Shown here: positions 47,945-56,770 of the stretch, piece after piece
Layout: each line of letters opens with the position of its first letter
Numbering within the stretch: position 1 is the stretch's first letter
Source: Trinickia dinghuensis
Lineage (GTDB): Bacteria; Pseudomonadota; Gammaproteobacteria; Burkholderiales; Burkholderiaceae
DNA: 64,000 nucleotides
Reading direction: 5' to 3'
Assembly: GCF_003367175.1 (NCBI RefSeq)
Contig: NZ_QRGA01000006.1
Span: forward strand, 468,783-532,782
Program-made: the position numbers and the translations under genes
Notes under the pieces: generated by a model
Seen by the model: only the letters and a program-made list of their open reading frames with translations
Database searches by the model: none
Told to the model about the DNA's origin: nothing

Positions 47945-49186
47945 TTACTTCTTGTAGATGCGTTTACGCGTGGCTTCGAGGTGTTGCAGGATCGAATCGA
48001 GCTGCGTCGGATCGGAGTAGAACTGCTGCATCGCCTTCATGCCCTCGTCGGCCATTTCCTTGGTCATGTCGCGGTCGTAGAACTGCGCGATCCCGCCGGT
48101 CGTGCTCGAAAGCGTATGGAAGCCGACCTTCGAGATCGGGTCTTGCGGCTCGGCCGCCTTATTGTTCGAAGGCAGCGTGCCCCAGCCCTTCGCCAATTCG
48201 CCGTTGATCTCCGGCGTGCCCATGAAGGCGAGCAAGCGCCGCGCGTCGGCCTTGTTCTTGGCCTTGGCCGGCATGATCAACACGTTGACGGGGCCGTCCT
48301 CGGCAACCGGGATCGAAGCGTCGATGATCGGGAAGCGGAAGTAGCCCATTTCGTTGCGCGTGGCCGACGGCAGCCCCGCCGAAAAGAACGTGCCCATCAA
48401 CATCATCGCGGCCTGCCCGTTCACGAGCAGCGGGCTGATCGAATCGACGTCGTAGGACAGTGCGTTGTCGACGAAGTATTTATCGTCGATCAGCGTCTTC
48501 CACGCTTCGTACACGCGCTTCACGCGCGGATCCGTATAGGCGATGTCACCGGCCATCAACTGCTGATGAAATTGATAGCCGTTGATGCGCAAGTCGAAAT
48601 AGTCGAACCATGCCGCCAACGTCCACGCATCGCGTGCGGGAACCGCGATCGGCGCGATGCCGGCCGCTTTCAGCTTCTTGCAGTCGTCGAGAAATTGCGT
48701 CCAGCTCGTCGGCTCCGACGCGATCCCCACCTTCTGAAACAGATCCTTACGATAGAAGAAGCCATAGGCGTCGGTGCCGAGCGGCAAACTGTATTGCTTG
48801 CCCGCATAGGTGGACGACGTTTTCACCGAAGCAAACGTCTGATTCCAGCCGTTCTTTTGCCAATCGCTAGTCAAATCCGCGAGCAAGCCGCGCTTCGCGA
48901 AATACGCCATGCGCTCGCCGTTGTGCCAGCTCAGGATGTCAGGTGGATCGGTCGCGAGCCAGCCTGACATCTGCACCTTGTAGGCCTCTTCCCCGACGTA
49001 GCTGATTTTTAGGTCGACGTCCGGATTGGCTTTCTTGAATTCGTCGAATGCGTTTTGCCACGTGGCGCGCTGATTGCCGCGCGCGGATACCGTGATGTTC
49101 AGCGTTCCGGCCAGCGCCGGCGACGCCGCGGCAAATGTCGCACAAGTCATGCAAGTCAGCGCGAGCATGCGAACGGGTAGTTTCAT
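47945..49186 (-). CDS. Extracellular sugar-binding protein of ABC transporter, locus B
   Basis: 413-residue periplasmic binding protein. The signal peptide ends ASPALAG and the mature N terminus TLNITVSARG matches the locus A paralogue. The C terminus is RKRIYKK. Start ATG 49186 follows AAGGAGACAGAG, a strong ribosome binding site; the frame extends upstream but without features. Ligand expected to be a galactoside or galacto-oligosaccharide. Confidence 0.92.
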   Translation of the reverse strand: MKLPVRMLALTCMTCATFAAASPALAGTLNITVSARGNQRATWQNAFDEFKKANPDVDLKISYVGEEAYKVQMSGWLATDPPDILSWHNGERMAYFAKRGLLADLTSDWQKNGWNQTFASVKTSSTYAGKQYSLPLGTDAYGFFYRKDLFQKVGIASEPTSWTQFLDDCKKLKAAGIAPIAVPARDAWTLAAWFDYFDLRINGYQFHQQLMAGDIAYTDPRVKRVYEAWKTLIDDKYFVDNALSYDVDSISPLLVNGQAAMMLMGTFFSAGLPSATRNEMGYFRFPIIDASIPVAEDGPVNVLIMPAKAKNKADARRLLAFMGTPEINGELAKGWGTLPSNNKAAEPQDPISKVGFHTLSSTTGGIAQFYDRDMTKEMADEGMKAMQQFYSDPTQLDSILQHLEATRKRIYKK

Positions 49187-49257
49187 CTCTGTCTCCTTTC
49201 GTTGGTCTTGGTTGTCGGCATGCCGACTGTCTACTGCGTGGGTTGTCGATCGACCGC

Positions 49258-50433
49258 TTACGCCGCCACGAATATTTCCGCTTCTCGATCTCGATCGAAT
49301 GCAACGGCGTTGCCTCGCTCGTCGAACAAGTGCCACGCATCGTCGGATAAACGGAATGCCTGTCGATCGCCTGGGCGCAGCGGCGAAGTGCCCTGTGCCT
49401 TGGCCAAAAGCGGCGCGCCGCCCGGCTGTTCAAGGTGAACGTAGGCGGCTTCGCCCAGTTGCTCGACGAGCTGCACCGTCCGCACGATCGAGGATGCGGC
49501 TTTCCCTGGGTCACCTTCGGCAGTGGCCGAAAGATGCTCGGGGCGAATCCCGAGCGTGACGTGCTCGCCGATCGCCGGAAGACGTTGTTTCAACGAGCGT
49601 CCGGGCAGGACGAGTTGCTCGCCGCTGTCGGTCAATCGCAATCCGATCGAGCCGTCACGGATCGATTCGATCGTCGCCGGCAGAAAATTCATCCGCGGCG
49701 AGCCGATGAACCCGGCGACGAACAAACTCGCGGGCCGATGGTAAAGATCGAGCGGAGCACCGACCTGTGCAATGCTGCCCATGCTTGCGACGTCGTCGCC
49801 TGAACGCAGCAGCACGATCTTGTCGGCCAACGTCATCGCCTCGACTTGGTCGTGCGTCACGTAGACCGAACTGGCTTCACGGAAGCGGCTGTGCAGCCGA
49901 GCGATCTCGATGCGGGTTTGTCCGCGCAACGCCGCATCGAGGTTCGAGAGCGGCTCGTCGAACAGAAACACTTTCGGTTCGCGCACAATCGCGCGCCCGA
50001 TCGCGACACGCTGACGCTGTCCGCCCGATAGCTGTCGCGGCTTGCGCTCGAGCAGCGCATCGAGTTGCAGCACGCGCGCCGCCTCGGTCACGCGACGGCG
50101 TATTTCGTCCTTCGGCACGCCCGCGATGCGCAATCCGAAGCCCATGTTCTCGAATACCGACATGTGCGGAAACAGCGCGTAGCTCTGAAACACCATTGCG
50201 ACACCGCGCTCCGCCGGCGGCGTTTCGTTCATTCGCTGGCCGCCTATATCGAGTTCGCCCGTGGTCAAATCCTCGAGGCCGGCGATCATGCGCAGCAAGG
50301 TCGACTTGCCGCAACCCGATGGCCCGAGGAAAACACAGAACTCGTGCTCGGCGATGTCGAGGTTCACGTCCCGCAGGACGGGCGCGTGCTGACCGTATTG
50401 CTTCGAAACATGACGTAGCGAAATGGCCACCAT
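49258..50433 (-). CDS. ABC sugar transporter ATPase (MsmK/UgpC type), locus B
   Basis: 391-residue ATPase. Walker [10 protein letters not shown], signature LSGGQRQR, Walker B VFLFDEP and switch YVTHDQVEAM are all intact, with a C-terminal TOBE region. Two adjacent ATGs (50436, 50433) follow GGGAGGGC; the second has the better spacing. First gene of locus B; divergent from the LacI gene at 50689 across a 252-base region holding the operator. Confidence 0.93.
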   Translation of the reverse strand: MVAISLRHVSKQYGQHAPVLRDVNLDIAEHEFCVFLGPSGCGKSTLLRMIAGLEDLTTGELDIGGQRMNETPPAERGVAMVFQSYALFPHMSVFENMGFGLRIAGVPKDEIRRRVTEAARVLQLDALLERKPRQLSGGQRQRVAIGRAIVREPKVFLFDEPLSNLDAALRGQTRIEIARLHSRFREASSVYVTHDQVEAMTLADKIVLLRSGDDVASMGSIAQVGAPLDLYHRPASLFVAGFIGSPRMNFLPATIESIRDGSIGLRLTDSGEQLVLPGRSLKQRLPAIGEHVTLGIRPEHLSATAEGDPGKAASSIVRTVQLVEQLGEAAYVHLEQPGGAPLLAKAQGTSPLRPGDRQAFRLSDDAWHLFDERGNAVAFDRDREAEIFVAA

Positions 50434-50473
50434 CATGCCCTCCCTTGCACATGGATCGTGCGATGCATCTCGG

Positions 50474-50502
50474 AATTTAAGCGCTTAAATTTCTGTCGCC
50501 AA
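50474..50502 (-). promoter_or_regulatory. Locus B promoter with overlapping operator
   Basis: AATTTAAGCGCTTAAATT at 50474-50491 is an 18-bp perfect palindrome sharing TTAAGCGCTTAA with locus A. On the minus strand, TTGGCG (complement of 50497-50502), 17 bases and TAAATT (complement of 50474-50479) make a plausible sigma-70 promoter whose spacer and -10 are covered by the operator. The -10 lies about 40 bases upstream of the ATPase start. Confidence 0.75.
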
Positions 50503-50688
50503 AACAGGGGATATGCTCGTACCATGTCGTCTCCGGTCTTATGCAATGTCGTGATGGGATGAAACTTAGCGCGCCCGATCGGGGTTGTGCAACTTCTGGG
50601 AAGCCATCCCAGCATTTGAACAATATCAACATCAGTTCTATGCGCTTGCCGCGTCGGCGCGCTTTGGAAGTCGGAGGGGAAATCGTTT

Positions 50689-51711
50689 GTGGTGACACTT
50701 GCCGAAGTCGCGCGCCGCGCGAATGTCACGGGCGCGACCGTATCGAACGTGCTGCGCAATCCGCAGAAGGTGAAGCCGGAAACCGTCGAACGGGTGATGG
50801 CGGCCATTCGCGAACTCGGCTATCGGCCGAACTTGACGGCGCGCGCGCTCGCGCGGGGGCGCACGTCGACGCTTGCACTGCTGCTCTCGAACATCGCGAA
50901 CCCGTTCTATCCCGAGTTCGTGCTCGCGGCCGAGCGCGAAGCGCGCAAGCGCGGGTATTTCCTGCTCGTCTGCAATACCGACGACGATCCCGCCATCACG
51001 CGCGCTTACCTCGAACAAATTGCCGGTTCGCTGGCATCGGGTGTCATCGTGATGAATACCGACCTCGGCGAAGGCGAATTGGCGGGCATCGCGAGCAAGG
51101 GCGTCGCAGTCGTGCTGTGCATGTGGGAACACGTGCAGGCGTCGCGCGCCCTGCCCTGCGTGACGACCGACTTCGCGGCAGCGGGTGCGCTCGCGGCGGC
51201 GCATCTGTCGGGCCTCGGCCACCGCAAGTTCGGCGTGATTTTCGGTGGCGGTTCGGGTGGACCGCAAACGATCCGCCTCGACGGCTTCGCCGCGGCGCTC
51301 GCCGCCCACGGCCATTCGGAGAAATCGCTCTTCATCGTCCGAGCACACGATTCGATCGAAAGCGGATATGAGGCCGCGGCGGGCCTGCTGCGGGCCAAGC
51401 CTGCAATGACGTCGATCTTCGCGACGAACGACTTGATGGCAATTGGCGCCATGCAAGCGGCCGCCGACCTGGGCAAGCGTGTGCCCGACGATTTGTCGGT
51501 GATGGGTTTGACCGATATCGCTCTTGCCCATCAATTCCGCCCGGCATTGACAACGGTGCGGCTTCCGACCGCGGACATCGCCGCGCGCTCGGTCGCGCTC
51601 GCGCTGGAGATGGTGGAAGGCGGCACGCCGGCGCAAGATGTCTATGTCGTGCGCGCGCCGGAGCTCGTCGTGCGCGAATCGACGGCACCCGCGCCTTCAC
51701 GGCAGCGCTGA
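50689..51711 (+). CDS. LacI-family transcriptional repressor, locus B
   Basis: 340-residue LacI/GalR regulator with the helix-turn-helix LAEVARRANVTGATVSNVLR at residues 4-23 and sensor domain from TLALLLSNIANPFYPEF. It begins with GTG (two in tandem at 50689 and 50692) after GGAGGGGA. Paralogous to 13946-14989; recognition-helix residues TGATVSNVLR and TPATVSNVLR differ little, which fits the shared operator core. Confidence 0.92.
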   Translation: MVTLAEVARRANVTGATVSNVLRNPQKVKPETVERVMAAIRELGYRPNLTARALARGRTSTLALLLSNIANPFYPEFVLAAEREARKRGYFLLVCNTDDDPAITRAYLEQIAGSLASGVIVMNTDLGEGELAGIASKGVAVVLCMWEHVQASRALPCVTTDFAAAGALAAAHLSGLGHRKFGVIFGGGSGGPQTIRLDGFAAALAAHGHSEKSLFIVRAHDSIESGYEAAAGLLRAKPAMTSIFATNDLMAIGAMQAAADLGKRVPDDLSVMGLTDIALAHQFRPALTTVRLPTADIAARSVALALEMVEGGTPAQDVYVVRAPELVVRESTAPAPSRQR

Positions 51712-51756
51712 ACTCGCATGCAGCCCGCGCACGACGTTTCGATTGCCCGCATGGCT

Positions 51757-51785
51757 TTGCCAGTTCGCCGAGCGCGTCTTATACT
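51757..51785 (+). promoter_or_regulatory. Sigma-70-like promoter upstream of the rsb operon
   Basis: TTGCCA, 17 bases, then TATACT. It is 240 bases before the rsbR ATG, giving a long leader, and 46 bases after the lacI stop. The rest of the 314-base gap (51712-52025) shows no gene or clear hairpin. Confidence 0.55.
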
Positions 51786-52025
51786 TTAGACAAATGCCGT
51801 TCTATTATCGGTCTTCAATAGGCTCGATGCGCTAGAACATAGTCAGATGCCACAGTCATTGCCGCAATAAGACGAGACGAACTTGCGATGCACACGGTGC
51901 CGCCGCGATGCGGTGCCGCGGTGACCTGCCGACACGCTGACCAGCGCCGGACTGCCGTGTCGTATTCCCGAATCCGATGTCCGGTGTCGGGTCCAGTCGA
52001 CCGGACAGCAACCGAGGAGGCGCGC

Positions 52026-52997
52026 ATGGCAGAGCAGTTTGAGCAACGCGAATCGCTGGCGTTGATGCATCAGATGGGACTCAACGGCGGGGCAATCGAG
52101 CGCCGTAAGCAAATTGTCGGCCTAACGCCGGCCGACTTGACGCGAATCGCGACGATCAGAGACGTGGTGCTGCATCGGATCGACGATTACGCGAATGCCT
52201 TCTTCGATCATCTGGCAAGCCTGGACGAAGCGCGCGCGCTCGTCGAAAATCGTGCGCTTGCCGAAAAGGCGCGACACCTCAAGATCGAACACCTGCGCGG
52301 CCTAGTCTCGGGCGACTACGGCACGCACTACGTCGAGCAGCGCATCGAGCTGGGCTTGCTCTATGCCGCCGCGGGACTCGACATGCGCATCTTCCTAGGC
52401 GCGTTCCTCAATCTGCTCAAGCACATCGGCACGCAGGTCATGCGGCACGCCGATCGTTCGCCGACCGATGCCTTCGACGCATTCATGTCGTTGAAGAAGG
52501 TCGCGTTCTTCGATCTCGGGCTGATCGTCGAAGTGCTCGTCTTCGAGCGCGAGCGCGTCATTCGGCAACAGCAGGAATCGATCAGGGAACTGTCGACACC
52601 CGTGCTGCAATTGCGCGACCGTCTGCTTCTGTTGCCGATCATCGGCGTCATCGATACCTACCGCGCGCGCCTCATCACCGAAAGCCTGCTGGAAGCGATA
52701 CGAGCGAATCGGGCAAGAATGGTCGTGATGGACATCACGGGCGTCGCGACGATCGACTCCCGCGTCGCCAACCACATCCTGCAGACGGTCACCGCCGCAC
52801 GCCTGATGGGCGCGAAGGTCATCGTGACCGGGATTACGGCGCCGGTTGCGCAGTCGCTCGTTTCGCTCGGCATCGAACTCGGCGGCCTCGATACCGTGAG
52901 CGATCTGCAAGGCGGCATCGAACTGGCCGAGCGCAATCTCGGCTATCGCGTCGTGCAAGGCGAGCCGAACGAAGCTCGCATCAACGGAGTGAATTGA
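52026..52997 (+). CDS. rsbR: RsbR-type stressosome protein with sensor-globin and STAS domains
   Basis: 323-residue protein. Residues about 15-175 look like a sensor globin: KIEHLRGLVSGDYGTHYVEQ places H89 at the proximal haem-ligand position, and IELGLLYAAAGLDMRIFLGAF follows the family pattern. Residues about 195-315 form a STAS domain with phospho-acceptor candidates in MDITGVATIDSR and VTGITAPVAQSL. Start ATG 52026 follows GAGGAGGCGCGC. First gene of the rsbR-S-T-X-kinase operon. Haem or oxygen sensing is inferred from the globin-like pattern. Confidence 0.82.
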   Translation: MAEQFEQRESLALMHQMGLNGGAIERRKQIVGLTPADLTRIATIRDVVLHRIDDYANAFFDHLASLDEARALVENRALAEKARHLKIEHLRGLVSGDYGTHYVEQRIELGLLYAAAGLDMRIFLGAFLNLLKHIGTQVMRHADRSPTDAFDAFMSLKKVAFFDLGLIVEVLVFERERVIRQQQESIRELSTPVLQLRDRLLLLPIIGVIDTYRARLITESLLEAIRANRARMVVMDITGVATIDSRVANHILQTVTAARLMGAKVIVTGITAPVAQSLVSLGIELGGLDTVSDLQGGIELAERNLGYRVVQGEPNEARINGVN

Positions 52998-53001
52998 GAC
53001 C

Positions 53002-53376
53002 GTGGCCGTTCCCATCCTCAAGCTAAGCGATGTGCTCATCGCATCGATCCAATCGGCCCTCTCGGATCAAGACCTCGTACAACTACGCGAGGACTTCGCC
53101 GACAAGGTTGGACGATACAGGACCAAGGGCGTCGTCATCGACGTCACGGCGCTCGACGTGCTCGATTCCTTCGCCACGCGGACGCTGCGCGGCATCGCCT
53201 ATGTCGCCAAGCTGCGAGGGGCAACGACCGTCGTCGTCGGCATTCAGCCCGAAGTGGCCTTCGCCATGGTGCAGCTCGGTCTGACGCTCGACGGCGTGGC
53301 GACCGCGCTCGATCTCGAAGAAGGCATGGATTACCTGCGCAATACCGTAAGCGGGAGCCTTGGCCATGCCGGCTGA
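53002..53376 (+). CDS. rsbS: RsbS-type STAS stressosome scaffold
   Basis: 124-residue single-domain STAS protein. The phosphorylated serine of RsbS corresponds to VLDSFATRTL, and VVVGIQPEVAFAMVQLGL matches the second conserved strand. Starts with GTG at 53002, four bases after the rsbR stop, after GAATTGAGACC. Overlaps rsbT by 11 bases. Confidence 0.88.
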   Translation: MAVPILKLSDVLIASIQSALSDQDLVQLREDFADKVGRYRTKGVVIDVTALDVLDSFATRTLRGIAYVAKLRGATTVVVGIQPEVAFAMVQLGLTLDGVATALDLEEGMDYLRNTVSGSLGHAG

Positions 53377-53767
53377 AATTCGCGTGCCCATCGAGCGCGA
53401 GACCGACGTCGTCCTCGCTCGCCAAAAGGGGCGCGAATTGGCGGCCGAGACAGGGTTTTCGAACACGGACCGCACGATCATCGCACTGGCGATCTCCGAG
53501 ATCGCGCGCAACATCATCAGCTATGCCCACCGCGGGGTGGTCATCATGTGCCAAGTCAACGACGGGATACGTGTAGGTATCCTAATCGTTGCCGAAGACG
53601 AAGGGCCGGGCATTCCCGACATCGAACTCGCCATGCGCGACGGCTATTCCACGGCCAAGAGCCTCGGCGTGGGCCTGCCGGGCACGAAGCGGATCATGGA
53701 CGAGTTCGAGCTCACGTCCATCGTGGGCAAAGGCACCACGATCCGCATGAAGAGGTGGTTGCGATGA
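53366..53767 (+). CDS. rsbT: RsbT-type serine/threonine kinase
   Basis: 133-residue GHKL kinase that phosphorylates RsbR/RsbS and is released on stress. N-box EIARNIISYAHRG, G1 EDEGPGIPD and G2 SLGVGLPGTKRIMDEF are intact. ATG 53366 lies within the rsbS end; a TTG at 53360 is also in frame. Its TGA overlaps the next ATG. Confidence 0.9.
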   Translation: MPAEIRVPIERETDVVLARQKGRELAAETGFSNTDRTIIALAISEIARNIISYAHRGVVIMCQVNDGIRVGILIVAEDEGPGIPDIELAMRDGYSTAKSLGVGLPGTKRIMDEFELTSIVGKGTTIRMKRWLR

Positions 53768-54390
53768 CAGCCCCCGCCGCGCCGCCGCCTCGAACCTCCG
53801 TGATCGAGTGGGGCTGGGCCGGACGTGCACTCGAGCAATATTCGGGCGACATGCATGCCGTCGTCGAACAGGACGACGGCGCGCTCGTTGCGCTGCTCGA
53901 CGGCCTCGGGCACGGCTTCGAGGCAGCCGCGGCGGCGTCCGCGGCGATGCCGGTCATCGAAGCGCACGCGAATGCATCGATCGTCGCGCTCGTGCAGCAA
54001 TGCCATGAAGCCATGCGTAGAACGCGCGGCGCCGTGATGAGCGTGGCATGGTTCGACGCGCGCGACGCGTCGATGACATGGACCGGCGTCGGCAACGTCG
54101 ACAGTGTGCTGATCCGCGCGGACCGGAACGCGTCGTCGCGGAACGCGGCGATTTCGACCCGCGGCGGCGTAGTCGGTTATCGATTGCCATCGCTGCGCGC
54201 CGAGCGGCATCCCTTGTCGCGAGGCGACCTGCTCGTGATGGCCACCGACGGCATTCGAAGCACGTTTACTTCAGGAATCATCACGCAATTCAGCGTTCAG
54301 GAGATCGCCGAATCGATTCTGCTCAGGTATGGGAAAGGCACGGACGATGCGCACGTCGTGGTCGCCCGCTATCTCGGAGCCCCACCATGA
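53764..54390 (+). CDS. rsbX: RsbX-like PP2C phosphatase
   Basis: 208-residue PP2C-family phosphatase of the SpoIIE/RsbX group, expected to dephosphorylate RsbR/RsbS. The metal-binding motifs are GDMHAVVE, LLDGLGHG, GVGNVDSVLI and MATDGIRS. ATG 53764 overlaps the rsbT stop (ATGA); the longer upstream frame overlaps rsbT and is a shadow. Confidence 0.85.
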   Translation: MTAPAAPPPRTSVIEWGWAGRALEQYSGDMHAVVEQDDGALVALLDGLGHGFEAAAAASAAMPVIEAHANASIVALVQQCHEAMRRTRGAVMSVAWFDARDASMTWTGVGNVDSVLIRADRNASSRNAAISTRGGVVGYRLPSLRAERHPLSRGDLLVMATDGIRSTFTSGIITQFSVQEIAESILLRYGKGTDDAHVVVARYLGAPP

Positions 54391-55748
54391 CCATGCGGCT
54401 CGGCGCGCTGCGCGCGGACTACCTTTCCGGTCTTCGCACCTACCTCGAAGACGAAAGCGAGGCGGGGCTCGCCCACGCGTACGAGTTGGGCCGGCGCGCG
54501 ATGATCGACGGGCTCGGCTTGCTCGATATGGCGGCCTTGCAACGCGCCGCGCTCGATACGCTCGTGCTGCCGGCCACATCCAACGACCGGCCGCGCTTCA
54601 TGGAAGCGTCGACGGCGTTCTTCAACGAAGTGCTCGCGCCGTTCGAACTGTCGATCGAAGGCTACCGCGCCGCGCTGAGCGCAAGCGAAGAACGATTCCA
54701 GCTTGCCGTCAGCGGCGCGATGGCGGGCCTCTGGGATTGGAACCCGCAGACCGACGAGATTTATTTTTCACCGCATTTCAAGCGCATCATGGGCTACGAG
54801 GACAACGAACTGCCCAACGAGCGTCATGCGCACTTCGACGCGATAGACACGCGAGACTTCGAGCGGGTGACAGCGTTGTTGAAGTCTCACCTCGAGCATC
54901 GCCAGACCTACGACGTCCAGTATCGGGTGCGCACGAAGTCGGGCGATTTGCGTTGGGTGCATTCTCGTGGCCAAGCGCAGTGGAACGAAGCCGGCGTGCC
55001 CTATCGGATGGTCGGCTGGATCTTGGACATCAACGATCGCAAGTTCGACGAAGAAGCGCTTCGCACTTCACGCGAAGAGATGCGGCGTTTGTCGGCGCAT
55101 ATCCTGCGCGTCAGAGAAGAAGAAAAGGCGCGTATCGCCCGCGAGCTCCATGACGATCTAGGTCAGCAACTGACGGCGCTCAAGATGGCAACGTCGATGT
55201 TGGAGCACGGCGGACGCGCCGATCGGCCGTGGCCGCCCCAAGGCGCCCTGAACGGCATGTACACGATGATCGACGATCTCGTCGAATCGATACGGCATAT
55301 CGCAGCCGACCTGCATCCGGTCATGCTCGACGATTTGGGGCTTATTCCGGCAATCGATCATCTGATCGACGAGTTTTCCGGACGCTATCGCATCCGCGTC
55401 ATTCGCCATATCGATCCCGATGCGATCGCGTTCAATCGCGAGTGCCGAATCGGTATGTTTCGGATGGTGCAGGAAGCGTTGACGAACGTTGCGCGGCATT
55501 CGGGCGCGACCGAAGTCGTATTGGACATCGTGCGCGCCGATCCGCATTGCATCGTGCGCATCGTCGACAACGGCCGCGGCGCGCCGACCGACAAACCCAA
55601 GGGACGGCATTCGTTCGGGCTGCTGGGCATGCGCGAGCGGGCCGCGCTGCTGGGCGGAGAGATCCGCATCAGTACCGAACCCGGTGCGGGATTCGCACTG
55701 ACCGCCATCTTGCCGCTCGCTTCAATCGAGGCAAAAGACACAAGTTGA
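54387..55748 (+). CDS. RsbU_N-PAS sensor histidine kinase (NarX/HisKA_3 type)
   Basis: 453-residue soluble kinase. Residues about 8-90 resemble the RsbU N-terminal RsbT-binding domain (ADYLSGLRTYLEDESEAGL... AYELGRRAMIDG). Residues about 95-220 are a PAS domain with its PAC end (VHSRGQAQW... VGWILDINDRK). The kinase core is ARELHDDLGQQLTALK (HisKA_3, His near 255) with N-box MVQEALTNVARHSGA and G-box FGLLGMRERAALLGG. It has no membrane span. The ATG overlaps the rsbX stop as ATGA. It replaces the RsbU phosphatase as the probable output of RsbT; its NarL-type response regulator is not nearby. Confidence 0.82.
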   Translation: MTMRLGALRADYLSGLRTYLEDESEAGLAHAYELGRRAMIDGLGLLDMAALQRAALDTLVLPATSNDRPRFMEASTAFFNEVLAPFELSIEGYRAALSASEERFQLAVSGAMAGLWDWNPQTDEIYFSPHFKRIMGYEDNELPNERHAHFDAIDTRDFERVTALLKSHLEHRQTYDVQYRVRTKSGDLRWVHSRGQAQWNEAGVPYRMVGWILDINDRKFDEEALRTSREEMRRLSAHILRVREEEKARIARELHDDLGQQLTALKMATSMLEHGGRADRPWPPQGALNGMYTMIDDLVESIRHIAADLHPVMLDDLGLIPAIDHLIDEFSGRYRIRVIRHIDPDAIAFNRECRIGMFRMVQEALTNVARHSGATEVVLDIVRADPHCIVRIVDNGRGAPTDKPKGRHSFGLLGMRERAALLGGEIRISTEPGAGFALTAILPLASIEAKDTS

Positions 55749-55784
55749 ATCGCACCGGAATGTCACCGGATTCTCACCCGAAAC

Positions 55785-56237
55785 TTACCTCGCGAGTGAC
55801 GCGTCGTCGTCCAACGCGGCTTCGTCCCATTGCGTCAGCGTGATCGTCACGCCGGCGCCGGCGGCCGACTCGATCTCGAACTCGTCGACGAGCCGTTTAG
55901 CGCCTGAAAGCCCTAGACCGAGACTGCCTTTGGTCGAGTAGCCGTCTTGCATCGCGAGTTCGATGTCGGGGATGCCGGGGCCGTTGTCGCTCGCGAAGGC
56001 GACGATACCCTGACGCTGTCCTTCGGTGATCAGGACAAACGATACTTTCCCTCTTCCCGCATGCACGACGATGTTACGTGCGATCTCAGTCACGGCCGTC
56101 GCCAGCGCCACGGCTCTCGGCTCCTTGAAGCCACATTGCTTGGCTAACTCGTGGACGATGTGACGCGCCCAGTCGACGTCCGATGGAGCGTTCACGAATA
56201 CCTGGGTGCCTTTGCCGCCCACGCGGCCGGCGGTCAT
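55785..56237 (-). CDS. Second RsbT/RsbW-like GHKL kinase
   Basis: 150-residue kinase closely similar to the RsbT at 53366: DNGPGIPDIELAMQDGYSTK and SLGLGLSGAKRLVDEFE match EDEGPGIPDIELAMRDGYST and SLGVGLPGTKRIMDEF. N-box EIARNIVVHAGRG is intact. Start ATG 56237 follows no strong ribosome binding site; the frame is open upstream. It converges on the kinase gene with 36 bases between stops. Confidence 0.85.
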   Translation of the reverse strand: MTAGRVGGKGTQVFVNAPSDVDWARHIVHELAKQCGFKEPRAVALATAVTEIARNIVVHAGRGKVSFVLITEGQRQGIVAFASDNGPGIPDIELAMQDGYSTKGSLGLGLSGAKRLVDEFEIESAAGAGVTITLTQWDEAALDDDASLAR

Positions 56238-56386
56238 GTTACGAACTCGACGAGCAGCGGGAATAGCGTACCGTGAAACGCCATGGCGACCCCGGTTGTG
56301 GTGGTATTTGCTTTGCGCGTATTGCGCCGTCCGGCAAGCGAAACTGCTTGGGGGCCGCGAGCGAAGTCTGCTCGCTCCATCACCCT

Positions 56387-56770
56387 TTACGAAAGCAGTA
56401 ACTTGATTCGCTGCCAGCGCTCGCTCGCCAATTCCGGCAACGTTTTGGACATCACTAACTGTGCCAACAGGCGCGACCAACCCTTTTTCTCGTGGCCGAG
56501 ATGAGCCTGAACATCCTTCACGACCGTGTCACGCGCCCACCCTTCCATTTCCGGTATGCCGAGCGACGAAAGGTTGCCGCGAAAAACGGGAGCGACTTCC
56601 TGGCGCAGTACCTTTTCGAGTTCGTCAAGCGAATATCTGGACCGACGCAGCGTTTCGACGATTGCCGCGTAATCATAGTCCTGCAGTTCCCTGCCGACAA
56701 ACAATTCCGAAAGTGCTTCCCAGACGGGTGCGCGGCGCTCGATGTTCAGCGATTCCGTCACGGCAGTCAC
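56387..56770 (-). CDS. Small acidic/helical protein (DUF7079-like), possible partner of upstream gene
   Basis: 127-residue protein. WEALSELFVGRELQDYDYAA and LEKVLRQEVAPVFRGNLSSL resemble DUF7079 proteins. Cytoplasmic, no motif for enzymatic activity. Its ATG overlaps the TGA of the membrane-active-looking gene upstream (ATGA), which suggests the two act together, perhaps as an immunity or regulatory partner; this is inference. Confidence 0.55.
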   Translation of the reverse strand: MTAVTESLNIERRAPVWEALSELFVGRELQDYDYAAIVETLRRSRYSLDELEKVLRQEVAPVFRGNLSSLGIPEMEGWARDTVVKDVQAHLGHEKKGWSRLLAQLVMSKTLPELASERWQRIKLLLS

